Shown here piece after piece: positions 1 to 9,264 of a stretch of 64,000 nucleotides of DNA; position 1 is the first letter of the stretch, and every line of letters starts with the position of its first letter. The stretch is from the NCBI RefSeq assembly GCF_002723995.1, contig NZ_BEWP01000003.1, forward strand, positions 124,001 to 188,000, read 5' to 3'. Below the pieces are notes generated by a model. It saw nothing but the letters and a program-made list of their open reading frames with translations, ran no database searches and was not told the DNA's origin. Source of the stretch: Gluconobacter kondonii (GTDB lineage Bacteria; Pseudomonadota; Alphaproteobacteria; Acetobacterales; Acetobacteraceae). The translations under genes and the position numbers were made by a program.

Positions 1-94
1 ACTACCACATAATTTACCAGACTTGATTCAGGTCAATGTGATGGAAGGGGAGGAGTGCTTTGTGAGGCTCAACGAATGGTGATGGAAATTCCAG

Positions 95-886
95 ATGAAA
101 TTTAACGCTTTCGCGCTGGCTGCCGCAGTCGGCGCCGTTGCAACTCCCGCGTTTGCACAGGTTTCTGCTCCGGCTCCGCAGGCCACGGTCAGTGCGCCGA
201 TGACGGCGGCTCCTGTGCCGTCCGTGAACATCCATGCACCTGCGTCCGGCCATTGCGGCCTCTTCCAGACCTGCGCCAACACGCGCATCGGTCTGGGCAA
301 GGGTGACTTCATCGTTCGTCTGTCCGCCCTTGGCGTCATGCCGGAAGACCGTGACAGCAGCCTGAGACTGAACGGCGCGCATCTCGGTGGCCGCGTCAAG
401 ACGACGCGTCAGGTCATGCCGGAGCTGACGTTTGAATATTTCTTCACGGACAACGTTTCGGTCGACCTGATTGCCGCCAGCACGCGTCATGAGATCGCTG
501 CTGAAGGCGTTCCGGGTCTGGGCAAGGTTGATGTGGGCAGCGCCTGGGTTCTGCCGCCGACCGTCACGTTTGCTTGGCATTTCCGTCCGCACAAGCGCTT
601 CAACCCCTATGCGGGTATTGGTGCGACGCTGGCATGGTTCCATAACGTGTCCCCTGCTGGTGGTCCGCTCACGCAGAAGCTCAATATCGGCGTGACGGGT
701 GGCCCGTCTGTCAATGTCGGTTTCGACTATCAGGTCGTTGGCAACTGGTTCTTCAACTTCGACGTCAAGCAGATGTTCATGCGGGTCCATGCCTGGGCGC
801 AGAACAATGCCGAGACCACGAAGATCACGGCGCATGACTCGCTCGATCCGACCGTCGTTGGTGCAGGTATCGAATACCGCTTCTGA
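95..886 (+). CDS. OmpW-family outer membrane beta-barrel protein
   Basis: This 263-residue protein begins with a clear Sec signal peptide: a basic start, an alanine-rich core and an AFA-Q cleavage site near residue 21. It ends in a beta-barrel assembly signature, GIEYRF, with the terminal phenylalanine typical of outer membrane proteins. The middle (VTFAWHF, FNPYAGIGATLAWF) matches the OmpW/AlkL family of small eight-stranded barrels that admit hydrophobic or small molecules. A proline/alanine-rich linker of about 30 residues follows the signal peptide, making the protein somewhat longer than typical OmpW. It is a single-gene unit closed by a strong terminator. The substrate cannot be inferred from sequence. 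The family call is fairly secure. Confidence 0.85.
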   Translation: MKFNAFALAAAVGAVATPAFAQVSAPAPQATVSAPMTAAPVPSVNIHAPASGHCGLFQTCANTRIGLGKGDFIVRLSALGVMPEDRDSSLRLNGAHLGGRVKTTRQVMPELTFEYFFTDNVSVDLIAASTRHEIAAEGVPGLGKVDVGSAWVLPPTVTFAWHFRPHKRFNPYAGIGATLAWFHNVSPAGGPLTQKLNIGVTGGPSVNVGFDYQVVGNWFFNFDVKQMFMRVHAWAQNNAETTKITAHDSLDPTVVGAGIEYRF

Positions 887-913
887 TTTTCGGGTCAGAA
901 ACTGGCGTATCAG

Positions 914-947
914 GAAAGCGGCCTTTCTCCGGAGGGCCGCTTTTTTG
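914..947 (+). terminator. Rho-independent terminator of the OmpW-like gene
   Basis: A 9-bp GC-rich stem (AAAGCGGCC at 915-923 pairing with GGCCGCTTT at 934-942) is followed by a run of T, 26 bp after the stop codon. It is a textbook intrinsic terminator and separates the porin from the efflux operon. Confidence 0.9.
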
Positions 948-972
948 CATTTTTGCGGCAATCACATAAAAC

Positions 973-1004
973 TTTTGCAATCCGGTCATTCGGTCAGTGC
1001 AAAA
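973..1004. promoter_or_regulatory. Inverted repeat upstream of the RND efflux operon (candidate operator)
   Basis: TTTTGCA at 973-979 is mirrored by TGCAAAA at 998-1004, enclosing a tandem CCGGTCATTCGGTCA motif. It lies about 140 bp upstream of the adaptor gene, in the only intergenic space from which the efflux operon can be transcribed. It could be a regulator site, but no regulator gene is adjacent, so this is inference only. Confidence 0.3.
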
Positions 1005-1146
1005 ATCTCTTCGTTTCCGTATGTGACGTCTGGCGTCCTTCCATGGGATATGAAATCGTTCGGGTCGTGGCCAACAGGCCATTCTCTAGACGTTTCAGTC
1101 AAAACGGGACGTCTGTCCTGACAGAGTTACGGGGTTTTCTATCAGC

Positions 1147-2283
1147 ATGCGCGTTACCCGCGTCGGCGCGTGGGCCATTGGCCTGCTGTGCCTGACCATC
1201 CTTCTCGTCGTCGTTCTGCGATTCCGATCCCCGCATTCGACTGTTGCAGCGACCGAACCTCCTATGGTGACGCAGTCGAAGGGCGGTCTTGTCGTCCGGG
1301 AAGGTAGTCCGCTTGAGAAGCGTCTGACGATACAGGCCGCTGTAAGCGTCTCGCGTGATCACGGCATTCTGCTTCCCGCGCAGGTCATGACGGAACCCGA
1401 CCGGCAGGTGAATGTGTATGCGCCGGTCGCGGGTCGGATTACGGATGTTCTGGTCCATCTGGGTCAGCATGTGCAGCGCGGACAGGTTCTGGCCACGATT
1501 GCTGCCGGTGATCTGGATCAGGCCTGGGCTGACGATACCCGTGCTCGTGCCGCTCTTGATTTCGCACGCCGTGCCTATGCCCGCGCGCAGGGTGTTCAGG
1601 CGATCGGTGGAAATGCCGTCAAGGATATCGAAGCCGCCCGTAACGATCTGACGCAGGCACAGGCCGAAGCCGAGCGCACGCAGCGCAGGCTTCAGGTTCT
1701 GGGCGCGCGCCCAGGCTATTCCGCAAAGGGACAGGCGCCGCTCGTGTCCCCCGTGGATGGTGTCGTCTCCACGACGATCATGGCACCGGGGGAAAACATC
1801 ACCGATCCGACCGCCATCCAGATGACGGTTCTGGACCTGTCGCAGGTCTGGATTGCCGCGGCCATTCCGCAGGAAAATCTAGCGCAGATCGGTGAGGGCA
1901 ACGTGCTGTCCGTCACGTTCGACGAGTTTCCGGGACGGACCTGTTCGGGTCAGGTCATCAGTTTTGATCCGGCACTTCATATCGATACGCGCCGGATCAA
2001 TGCTTATGTCGCCTGCCCCAACACTGATGGCGTCCTGCGTCCGGGCATGTATGTGAATGCGACCCTGAACATTCCGCAGCCCAGTGAGATCATTATTCCC
2101 AAGGCCGCCCTTCTGATGAACAACGATCAGGTGTCGGTTTTCATTGAGACCGCGCCCCACACCTTCCAGCGGCGCGACATCACCATCAGCTATGATGAAG
2201 GTGAAAACGTCCGTGTGCTCAAGGGCATTTCCGCAGGAGAACGCGTCGTGACGAGCGGTGCCATTCTCCTGAACGATGACTGA
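1147..2283 (+). CDS. RND efflux periplasmic adaptor (membrane fusion protein, CzcB/CusB-like)
   Basis: The 378-residue protein has an N-terminal membrane anchor (about residues 9-26). Two halves of a lipoyl-like domain (VYAPVAGRITDVLVHLGQHVQRGQVLATI, described here by its ends, and a second half starting SPVDGVVSTT) flank a coiled-coil hairpin rich in Ala, Arg and Gln. A beta-barrel and a membrane-proximal domain end the protein (PGMYVNATL, IIPKAALL). This is the HlyD/MFP architecture that links an inner-membrane RND pump to an outer-membrane channel. It is the first gene of a three-gene operon, 18 bp ahead of the pump gene. No histidine-rich or Met-rich metal-binding tail is visible, so the metal specificity comes from the pump family rather than from this subunit. 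Confidence 0.85.
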   Translation: MRVTRVGAWAIGLLCLTILLVVVLRFRSPHSTVAATEPPMVTQSKGGLVVREGSPLEKRLTIQAAVSVSRDHGILLPAQVMTEPDRQVNVYAPVAGRITDVLVHLGQHVQRGQVLATIAAGDLDQAWADDTRARAALDFARRAYARAQGVQAIGGNAVKDIEAARNDLTQAQAEAERTQRRLQVLGARPGYSAKGQAPLVSPVDGVVSTTIMAPGENITDPTAIQMTVLDLSQVWIAAAIPQENLAQIGEGNVLSVTFDEFPGRTCSGQVISFDPALHIDTRRINAYVACPNTDGVLRPGMYVNATLNIPQPSEIIIPKAALLMNNDQVSVFIETAPHTFQRRDITISYDEGENVRVLKGISAGERVVTSGAILLNDD

Positions 2284-2301
2284 TCCGGTGGCCCTGAGCT
2301 G

Positions 2302-5300
2302 ATGATCGAGCGTTTCATCTCCTGGTGCTTCAATCACCGGAATATTGTTTTCTTTTCCGCCCTGATCCTGGCGCTTCTCGGTGGTCTTTCGTGGAAGATC
2401 CTGCCGGTCGAGGCCTATCCGGATCTGGGCTCAGTCAGTGTATTGATCACGACCCAGCAGGAGGGGCTGGCCGCCGAGGAAATGGAGCAGCAGGTCACGA
2501 TCCCGCTTGAGCGGACGCTGGCCAGCGTTCCCGGCGTGACGGACAGCCGCTCCACCAGCACGTTCGGCCTGTCACTGATTACGCTGATCTTCCGTGAAGG
2601 CACCAATGTCTATGCGGCGCGTCAGCTCGTCGAGACGCAGCTTGCCAACAATCCGCTGAACAATGGCGCCATGCCGTCTCTGGGGCCGATTTCAGGGCCG
2701 AGCGGCGAGATCTATCGCTATACGCTGGAATCCGACGACAAGAACCTGATGGAGCTGTCCGATCTCCAGCGCTGGACCATTATTCCGGCGATCCAACGCG
2801 TGCCTGGCATTGTCAATGTGGACAATTTCGGCGGTTTGACGCGCGAGTATCAGCTCGTTCTCGATCCTGATTCGCTGCAACGCTTTCATGTCGGCCTCGA
2901 AGACGTACTGACCGCCATTCGCAACAGCAACGCCAATGCGGGTGGTGGGCGTGTGAGCCGGGGCGAGCAGTCCTATATCATCCGTGGGATCGGGATGATC
3001 CGTAATCTCGATGACATGGGGAACATCGTTGTCGCCAGCCATGGTGGTGTGCCGGTTTTCGTCAAGGATCTGGGGCGCGTCCAGTTCGGGCATCAGGTCC
3101 GTCAGGGTATTCTCGGCAAGGACCGCAACCCCGATACGATCGAAGGTGTGGTGACGATGCTGAGCGGGGAAAACCCCTCGCTCGTGCTCGACGATCTGCA
3201 TAATACGGTGGCGAAGCTCCAGCAGCAGCTCGCGCCTAGCCATGTCCGTATCGTGCCGTATATGGACCGTGACCATCTCGTGCTCTCCACGACGCACAAG
3301 GTCACGGAAACGATGATCGAGGGCATCGTCCTCGTCTGCGTGATCCTGACCCTGTTCCTCGGCAGCCCGCGCAGCGCCATCGTCACGGCCGTGACGATCC
3401 CGCTCGCGCTGTCGGTTGTGTTCGTGCTGATGCACAGTCTCGGGATGTCAGCGAACCTGTTTTCGCTTGGCGCCATCGATTTCGGCGTGATTGTGGATGG
3501 TGCCATCGTCATTACCGAGACGATCCTCCGCATCCGTGAGGAACGTCCGACCGAGGCGCTCGATCCTGTCGAGGTTCTGCCGGTCGCGCAGCGTGCGGGG
3601 CGGGCCATCTTCTCGTCCACGCTCGTCATCATCGTGGCCTACAGTCCGCTTTTTGCGTTCGAGGGCAGTGAGGGCAAGCTCTTCCGCCCGATGGCCTATA
3701 CCGTCAGTTTCGCGCTGCTGGGTGCTCTGCTCTGCGCCCTAACGCTCATTCCGGCCCTGACCTATCTGGCGCTGCGCAAACCCAAGCATATCTGGCACAA
3801 CCGCCCGCTGGAATGGCTACATGCCCGCTATACCTACTGGCTAGGACATTTCATCGACCGTCCGCTGATTGCCTATGGCGCGGGTCTCGCAGCGATGGTC
3901 ACGGTCGTGTTCCTCGGGGCGTCGATCGGGCGGGAGTTCCTGCCGGATCTGGATGAAGGCTCGCTCTGGCTTCAGGTGCAGATGCCGACCGGCATCTCTC
4001 TGGAGAAGGGCGAGTCCATCGCCAATGAACTGCGCCATGCAGTCCGCGAGTTCCCCGAAACGTCCTATGCCATTACGCAGCTTGGGCGTTCAGACGACGG
4101 AACCGACCCCTGGACGCCGTCGCATATTGAAATGCCGGTCGGCCTCAAGCCGTATGACCAGTGGCCGTCAGGTGAGACCAAGGCGCAGTTCGTCGAACGT
4201 CTGCGTCGGCGTCTGTCGCAGATTCCGGGGATCGATTTCGGCATCAGCCAGCCGATTCAGGACAATATGAGCGATCTGGTCGGCGGTGCGCACAGCCCGC
4301 TGGTCCTGCGCGTTTACGGAAACGATTTTCAGGAACTGCGCCGTATTGGTCAGCAGATCGTGGATATTCTCCATCAGGTTCCGGGCACGGCTGAAGCGTC
4401 GATCTTTCAGGAACCGCGTATTCCGCAGATTGAAGTGGTGGCCGATCGTCAGGCTGCCGCGCGTTACGGCATCAGCATTTCGGATATTTCCGATGTCGTG
4501 TCGAACGCCATTGGCGATGCACCCATCACGACCGTTTATGTGGGGGACCGCTTCTATAACGCGACGCTCCATATCCGCCGCAAGGACCTGCAGGACATGC
4601 AGTCCCTGTCGCAGATCCCCCTTCTGGATGCGGAAGGGGCCTATATTCCGCTGTCTCAGGTCGCGCATGTCGGGCTTCATATGGGCGAGAGCAACATTGC
4701 CCACGAAATGAGTCATCGTCAGGTCACTATCCGCGTGGATAATGGCAAGCGTCCGCTGTCGCAGTATCTGGCGGATGCGCAGGGCCGGATCGACCAGCAG
4801 CTGCATTTCGACAAGGAAAAATACACGCTCGAATGGGCTGGCTCCTTCCAGCAGGAAGAGCGGGCCCAGAAGCGCCTCATGATTGCGTTGGGCGTGATGT
4901 TCGCGGTGATGTTGGTTCTGCTGTTTGCCGAGTTCCGCAAGATCCGGCAGGCATTGCTGATCCTCAGCGTCGTGCCGCTGGCGACGCTGGGTGGCCTGAT
5001 CGCGCTGCATGTCCGGGGTGAGACGCTCAATATCGCGACCGCCGTGGGCTTTATCGCGCTGTTCGGTGTGGCTGTACAGAACGGCATCATCATGATTGCC
5101 AGTATCAACCGCCATCGCGTGGAAGGTCTGGGTGTGCGCGACGCCACCATCGCCGGAGCTGCCGAGCGTTTCCGTCCGGTGCTTATGACCGCGACAGTGG
5201 CCACGGCTGGTATGCTCCCGGCCGCTCTTGCCACGGGTGTGGGCACGGACGTGCAGCGCGGACTGGCGACGGTTGTGGTGGGCGGTCTGGGGATCGCCAC

Positions 5301-5412
5301 GCTGCTGACGCTGTTTGCCCTGCCGGTCTATTTCAGCGAGCTTGAAATGTGGGTTGAACGCCGCGATGCGAAGAAGCGTCCGCAAGTTGCCTCAGAGGGA
5401 GCCGGATCATGA
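2302..5412 (+). CDS. Heavy-metal efflux RND pump, CzcA/CusA family
   Basis: At 1036 residues this has the standard RND length: an N-terminal transmembrane helix, a large periplasmic loop, a central membrane block, a second periplasmic loop and a C-terminal block ending in short basic sequence. The proton-relay motif of the heavy-metal subgroup is present as IDFGVIVDGAIVITE. Its acidic residues D393, D399 and E406 have the same spacing as D402, D408 and E415 of CzcA. This supports divalent-metal-type HME-RND transport driven by proton influx, and argues against a drug-type AcrB. The gene overlaps the outer-membrane factor by 4 bp (ATGA), so all three parts of the pump are probably translated together. 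Cobalt, zinc, cadmium or nickel are possible substrates; sequence alone does not decide. Confidence 0.88.
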   Translation: MIERFISWCFNHRNIVFFSALILALLGGLSWKILPVEAYPDLGSVSVLITTQQEGLAAEEMEQQVTIPLERTLASVPGVTDSRSTSTFGLSLITLIFREGTNVYAARQLVETQLANNPLNNGAMPSLGPISGPSGEIYRYTLESDDKNLMELSDLQRWTIIPAIQRVPGIVNVDNFGGLTREYQLVLDPDSLQRFHVGLEDVLTAIRNSNANAGGGRVSRGEQSYIIRGIGMIRNLDDMGNIVVASHGGVPVFVKDLGRVQFGHQVRQGILGKDRNPDTIEGVVTMLSGENPSLVLDDLHNTVAKLQQQLAPSHVRIVPYMDRDHLVLSTTHKVTETMIEGIVLVCVILTLFLGSPRSAIVTAVTIPLALSVVFVLMHSLGMSANLFSLGAIDFGVIVDGAIVITETILRIREERPTEALDPVEVLPVAQRAGRAIFSSTLVIIVAYSPLFAFEGSEGKLFRPMAYTVSFALLGALLCALTLIPALTYLALRKPKHIWHNRPLEWLHARYTYWLGHFIDRPLIAYGAGLAAMVTVVFLGASIGREFLPDLDEGSLWLQVQMPTGISLEKGESIANELRHAVREFPETSYAITQLGRSDDGTDPWTPSHIEMPVGLKPYDQWPSGETKAQFVERLRRRLSQIPGIDFGISQPIQDNMSDLVGGAHSPLVLRVYGNDFQELRRIGQQIVDILHQVPGTAEASIFQEPRIPQIEVVADRQAAARYGISISDISDVVSNAIGDAPITTVYVGDRFYNATLHIRRKDLQDMQSLSQIPLLDAEGAYIPLSQVAHVGLHMGESNIAHEMSHRQVTIRVDNGKRPLSQYLADAQGRIDQQLHFDKEKYTLEWAGSFQQEERAQKRLMIALGVMFAVMLVLLFAEFRKIRQALLILSVVPLATLGGLIALHVRGETLNIATAVGFIALFGVAVQNGIIMIASINRHRVEGLGVRDATIAGAAERFRPVLMTATVATAGMLPAALATGVGTDVQRGLATVVVGGLGIATLLTLFALPVYFSELEMWVERRDAKKRPQVASEGAGS

Positions 5413-6929
5413 CGATGCGCTCCGTGATGTCTCGTCGTGCGTCGTTTCTGCTGTGTCTGACGGCGCTTTCCGCCTGCGCGGTCGGCCCGGATTTCCATCG
5501 CCCGGACCTACCGAAGAACGCGGCCTATGAGGGTCAGCCCCTGACCGAGACCGCCGGGCATGGTGTGGCGGGTGCAACCATACCGCAGCAGTTCCAGTCC
5601 GGCGTGGATATTCCGGGCCAGTGGTGGATGGTGTTCGGCAATCCGTCCCTGAATGCGCTTGTCGATCAGGCGCTGGCCAACAATCAGTCCCTGCGCGCCA
5701 TGCAGCAGGGGCTGAAATCCGCGTGGGAACAGCGGCGGATCGAGGGGGCGGGTCTTTATCCGACGCTTTCGGCTTCGTTCAACCCGACGCGGAACAAGAC
5801 GTCCAAGGTCTACTCTCCCGTTCCGAACTCGAATGTGTGGCTCTATAATGTCCACACCGCGCAGCTGAATATTGGTTATGTGCCGGATCTGTGGGGCGGA
5901 ACGCGTCGCGCGATCGAGGCCGCCGGAGCGCAGGCGGATCTCCAGAAGTTCCAGCTTGAAGCCACCGCGCTGACCATGATTTCCGATCTCGTGAATGCGA
6001 CGATTGAGGAAGCCACGATCCGCGCCGAGATCGACGCCACGAACGAACTGATCCGCAGCCAGCGCGCCGTGCTGAAGACGGTAACGGCCGAGCAGGGCAT
6101 CGGAAACGCATCCCGACAGGACATTGCGCAGCAGCTGGCCTCCGTGGCCCAGCTTGAGGCTACATTGCCCGGTCTGAGCCTCCAACTGGCGCAGACGCGG
6201 GACCAGATGGCGGTTCTGGTGGGCGTGACGCCCAACACGCCGCTGCCCGAGTTTCGTCTGGAACAGTTCACCCTGCCGAAGACTCTCCCGGTCTCGCTGC
6301 CGGCTGACCTGCTGAACCAGCGCCCCGATATCCGCGCGGCTCAGGCCCAGATCCAGTCTGCCAGTGCGCAGATCGGTGTGGCCATCGCCAACCGTTTACC
6401 GAATGTGCAGCTCAGCGCCACACCGGCGCAGGCCGTGGGCGTGATGAGCGATTTCTTCAAGCCCGGTTATGGCAACTGGACGATCGCCGCGACCGTCATG
6501 CAGCCGATCTTTCAGGGTGGTTCGCTCCTGCATGCAGAGCGTCAGGCGCGTGACAATCTGCTTCAGGCCAACGAGACCTACAGGGCCACCGTCCTGTCCG
6601 CCATTCAGGACGTGGCGGACAGTCTGCATGCCGTCACGTTCGATGCCGATGCCCTGAAGGCCGACGAGGAGCTGCTGAAGGCCACGACGCAGAGCATGAC
6701 GATTGCCCGTGGGCAGTTGCGTCTTGGGGATGTCAGCGAGCTCGTGCTGCTTCAGGCCCAGCAGACAGACGCGCAGGCGCGTCTGGCCTATGTTCAGGCT
6801 GAGGGCGCACGGTTCTCTGACAGCGTCGGGCTGTTTCAGTCCCTCGGCGGGGGCTGGTGGAACCGGAATGACATGGGCATGACACCAGCGGCCCAGAAGG
6901 CGCTTGGGAAGTCGTTGGTGCCTTGGTGA
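5409..6929 (+). CDS. NodT/OprM-family outer membrane efflux lipoprotein
   Basis: The 506-residue protein has a lipoprotein signal with lipobox LSAC (Cys23), directly followed by the family signature VGPDFHRP. Two repeated helical/strand halves, each rich in Ala and Gln, follow, as expected for a trimeric TolC-like channel. Motifs such as LLNQRPDIRAAQAQIQSASAQIGVAIANRLPN (cited by its ends LLNQRPDI and IANRLPN) are characteristic of the NodT subgroup. It overlaps the pump gene by 4 bp and closes the operon. It is expected to be the outer-membrane exit duct of the metal pump. The operon ends in a cluster of palindromes rather than a single simple terminator. Confidence 0.87.
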   Translation: MTMRSVMSRRASFLLCLTALSACAVGPDFHRPDLPKNAAYEGQPLTETAGHGVAGATIPQQFQSGVDIPGQWWMVFGNPSLNALVDQALANNQSLRAMQQGLKSAWEQRRIEGAGLYPTLSASFNPTRNKTSKVYSPVPNSNVWLYNVHTAQLNIGYVPDLWGGTRRAIEAAGAQADLQKFQLEATALTMISDLVNATIEEATIRAEIDATNELIRSQRAVLKTVTAEQGIGNASRQDIAQQLASVAQLEATLPGLSLQLAQTRDQMAVLVGVTPNTPLPEFRLEQFTLPKTLPVSLPADLLNQRPDIRAAQAQIQSASAQIGVAIANRLPNVQLSATPAQAVGVMSDFFKPGYGNWTIAATVMQPIFQGGSLLHAERQARDNLLQANETYRATVLSAIQDVADSLHAVTFDADALKADEELLKATTQSMTIARGQLRLGDVSELVLLQAQQTDAQARLAYVQAEGARFSDSVGLFQSLGGGWWNRNDMGMTPAAQKALGKSLVPW

Positions 6930-6930
6930 G

Positions 6931-7060
6931 GTTCAGGGCTCTGCCCTGAAACCCACCAAAGGCCCAACGTCGATAAGAGGGGCCTTTGGAAACCATTACG
7001 TTTGAATCGGGATCAAAGGGACTGAGTCCCTTTGCGGGGTTCCGGGGCAGTGCCCCGGAG
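6931..7060. repeat. Cluster of four palindromes between convergent genes (REP-like)
   Basis: Four successive inverted repeats fill the gap between the converging efflux operon and peptidase gene. They are TTCAGGG/CCCTGAA (6932-6950), CCAAAGGCCC/GGGCCTTTGG (6956-6989), CAAAGGG/CCCTTTG (7014-7034) and CCGGGGCA/TGCCCCGG (7042-7058). All could fold as hairpins on either strand. The arrangement resembles dispersed intergenic palindromes (REP/BIME-like) seen in high-GC bacteria, and could also act as a two-way terminator. Confidence 0.6.
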
Positions 7061-7069
7061 ACGTCGATC

Positions 7070-9016
7070 TTACTGACGCGCTGAGTAAATTGCGCTCAGA
7101 CGATCCGGTGTACCTGCGACACGCTCCAGATGCGGGTAACGCAGACCGTCATGATAGGGGATGGAGACCGTGGTGACATGGTCGCCGGACTTCACGATCA
7201 GATGGATGTCCTGCTTCGGGTCCTTCTGCGCGTCCGTAACGGCATGAAGCAGACGCTGCGGTGTGAAGCTCATGTCGTTGACGGCCACGATCGTCACGCC
7301 CGGAACCAGACCTGCCTTGAAGGCCGGGCTCATCCAGTGCTCACGTCCCACACGTCCGGTCGCATTGACCGTCAGGCCGAGTGAGAAGGACAGGTCCGTG
7401 GTGTGGCGTGCGGCTTCGCTGGCCTTGATGAAGGCGGTCGGCTTGGACGTATAGACCAGCTTGTAACCACCATTGGTCAGGCCGTTGAGCGGCGCGTGCG
7501 GCTGGATCGTGTCCAGACGGTCGTGCAGGAACTTGGCCCAGTCATAAGGCTGCACGCTGTTGAGCGTGGCGACCACATCGTCGAACTGATAGGGGCTGAC
7601 GACGAAGCTGCCGCTGTTGGTGCCGAAGAAGGCTTTTGCGAAGTCATCCAGTGATTTGTGATCGTTGGAGAGCTTGCGGATCAGAGCATCCGCATCCAGC
7701 CAGACGAGCTGCCCTTCAACGTAATAGTCCTCCGAACGCTGCCAGTCGCGCCATGACAGCGGCGCACGCTGTGCAATCACCGGATCGTTCGTCGTGTCTT
7801 CCAGCGGGCGCCACTGACGGCCCGTCTGGTTGTCATAAGACGCCGCCATGTAGGCCAGCGCCTCAAAGCCCTGATCCTTCGTCACGAGGCCCGTGCGCGC
7901 AGCAAGGACATTGCCCCAGTACTGTGTCTGGCCTTCATAAACCCACAGCATGGACCCGCGCTGCGGCGTGTTGAAGTTCGGTGCCCACAGATCGGCCGGA
8001 CGGCGATACTTGCCGTTCCAGGAGTGAGTGTATTCATGGGCGAGAAGGTCACGCTCGGGGAATGTCTTGTCCCATTCCGTGAAATACCCCGGAGCGGCGC
8101 TGTTTTCGCTGGATTGATGATGCTCGAGGCCGATGCTGCCTAGTTCGTCCGTCAGGGCGAGGAGGAAATCGTAATGGTCGTAATGATGCGAGGCGAACAG
8201 CGTCGTAGCCTGCCGGACAAGGTTCTGATGGGCTGCAATCTGGGACGGCGTTGCATCCAGCGAGTCCGGCTCGTCTGCCACAACATCCAGCGAGACCGGA
8301 ACATGATCGGGGCCGGTCAGATCGAACTTGCGGAAATAACGTCCGGCGAAGATCGGGGAGTCGACAAGCGTATTGAACGTTGTGGCGTTAAAATGCGTTT
8401 CGTCACCATACACTCCGGCGCGAAGGGCCGAGCCGATCTGCCAGCCATGCGGAATGCGCACGGAAGGCTGAACCGTAATGCCACGAGTGAAATATCCTGC
8501 CGGATAGAGTGAAACCTGATCCCACTGCACATTGACGATGGACGGTGTCATGACCACACGGCCCTGACCCGGAGAAATCGGCGTCAGAAGCTGGAAATGA
8601 AGATCCAGCGTCGGGGTGCTGGCAGAGACGGGAATATGGAACGCGGCGACGTTGACCGTATCGCGCTTCCAATCCAGCGTGCGGCCATTGCTCTGCACAT
8701 GCAGGCTGGCGAGCTGCTCAATCACACCAGTGGGAGAATGATCGCCAGGAATCCACATCGGATACAGAAGGATCATTTCTCCCTTCTGCTGCGCCTCTTT
8801 CGGCACCGGAATCGTTTCATGAATGGACATCACATGATGCAGCGTATCCGTCGCATCAACCGAGACCGTCATGGTCCCGGGGAACGCCCGGTCTTGCGGT
8901 TCAGGAATGGCAGCGGGCATGGGGAGCGGCATGGGCTGGGACTGCGCGAGAGCTGGGGAAACCAGCGCTGTGAACACGCTCAGTGCGATCAGAGGGCGCA
9001 GAAGGGACATCATCAT
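7070..9016 (-). CDS. M61-family peptidase with PDZ domain, secreted
   Basis: The 648-residue protein carries a signal peptide (residues about 1-25, cleavage near ALAQ) and the zinc-peptidase motif HEYTHSWNGKYRRP near residue 327. HExxH followed by W-N is the hallmark of family M61 (glycyl aminopeptidase-like). A C-terminal PDZ-like segment (about residues 555-630, containing GLVPGVTIVAVND) is also typical. The family removes N-terminal Gly or Ala from peptides. Here the protein should act in the periplasm or outside the cell. Three successive ATG codons begin the frame (9016, 9013, 9010), and the GGAA ribosome-binding site sits very close to the first, so the true start may be the second or third. 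It is a stand-alone gene on the minus strand. Confidence 0.87.
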   Translation of the reverse strand: MMMSLLRPLIALSVFTALVSPALAQSQPMPLPMPAAIPEPQDRAFPGTMTVSVDATDTLHHVMSIHETIPVPKEAQQKGEMILLYPMWIPGDHSPTGVIEQLASLHVQSNGRTLDWKRDTVNVAAFHIPVSASTPTLDLHFQLLTPISPGQGRVVMTPSIVNVQWDQVSLYPAGYFTRGITVQPSVRIPHGWQIGSALRAGVYGDETHFNATTFNTLVDSPIFAGRYFRKFDLTGPDHVPVSLDVVADEPDSLDATPSQIAAHQNLVRQATTLFASHHYDHYDFLLALTDELGSIGLEHHQSSENSAAPGYFTEWDKTFPERDLLAHEYTHSWNGKYRRPADLWAPNFNTPQRGSMLWVYEGQTQYWGNVLAARTGLVTKDQGFEALAYMAASYDNQTGRQWRPLEDTTNDPVIAQRAPLSWRDWQRSEDYYVEGQLVWLDADALIRKLSNDHKSLDDFAKAFFGTNSGSFVVSPYQFDDVVATLNSVQPYDWAKFLHDRLDTIQPHAPLNGLTNGGYKLVYTSKPTAFIKASEAARHTTDLSFSLGLTVNATGRVGREHWMSPAFKAGLVPGVTIVAVNDMSFTPQRLLHAVTDAQKDPKQDIHLIVKSGDHVTTVSIPYHDGLRYPHLERVAGTPDRLSAIYSARQ

Positions 9017-9214
9017 TTCCGGTTAGTAATCAAGACTCTATCACGGGTAACTGTGATGGAGCGGGGAGGCAAGATGCGTTATTCTGCCACAAATCCGGGA
9101 TGTCTGATTTAAAAAATGGTTTGATTGATTTTTCTTAAAATTAGAGAATTTCTACGAATCGTGGGAATCTTTGAATTTTCAGATTTGGGAAATTTTTATT
9201 GAGAAGCGGATCTT

Positions 9215-9256
9215 CTTTAAAAGATCGGGTAGTAAATACAGAGTTTCACTACCCGA
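9215..9256 (-). terminator. Rho-independent terminator of the glycosyltransferase gene
   Basis: On the minus strand a 9-bp stem (TCGGGTAGT at 9248-9256 in transcript sense, pairing with ACTACCCGA) is followed by TCTTTTAA. It lies 9 bp past the stop codon of the glycosyltransferase. Confidence 0.75.
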
Positions 9257-9264
9257 AAATTTAA

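Noticed and set aside
14-961. Long minus-strand ORF opposite the OmpW-like gene
   Set aside because: It mirrors the high-GC coding frame of the porin, has no recognisable domain, and its translation is rich in Arg and His as expected for an antisense shadow.
4168-5385. 405-codon minus-strand ORF inside the RND pump gene
   Set aside because: It is fully covered by a pump with intact RND motifs; composition (His, Arg, Gln-rich) is typical of an antisense frame.
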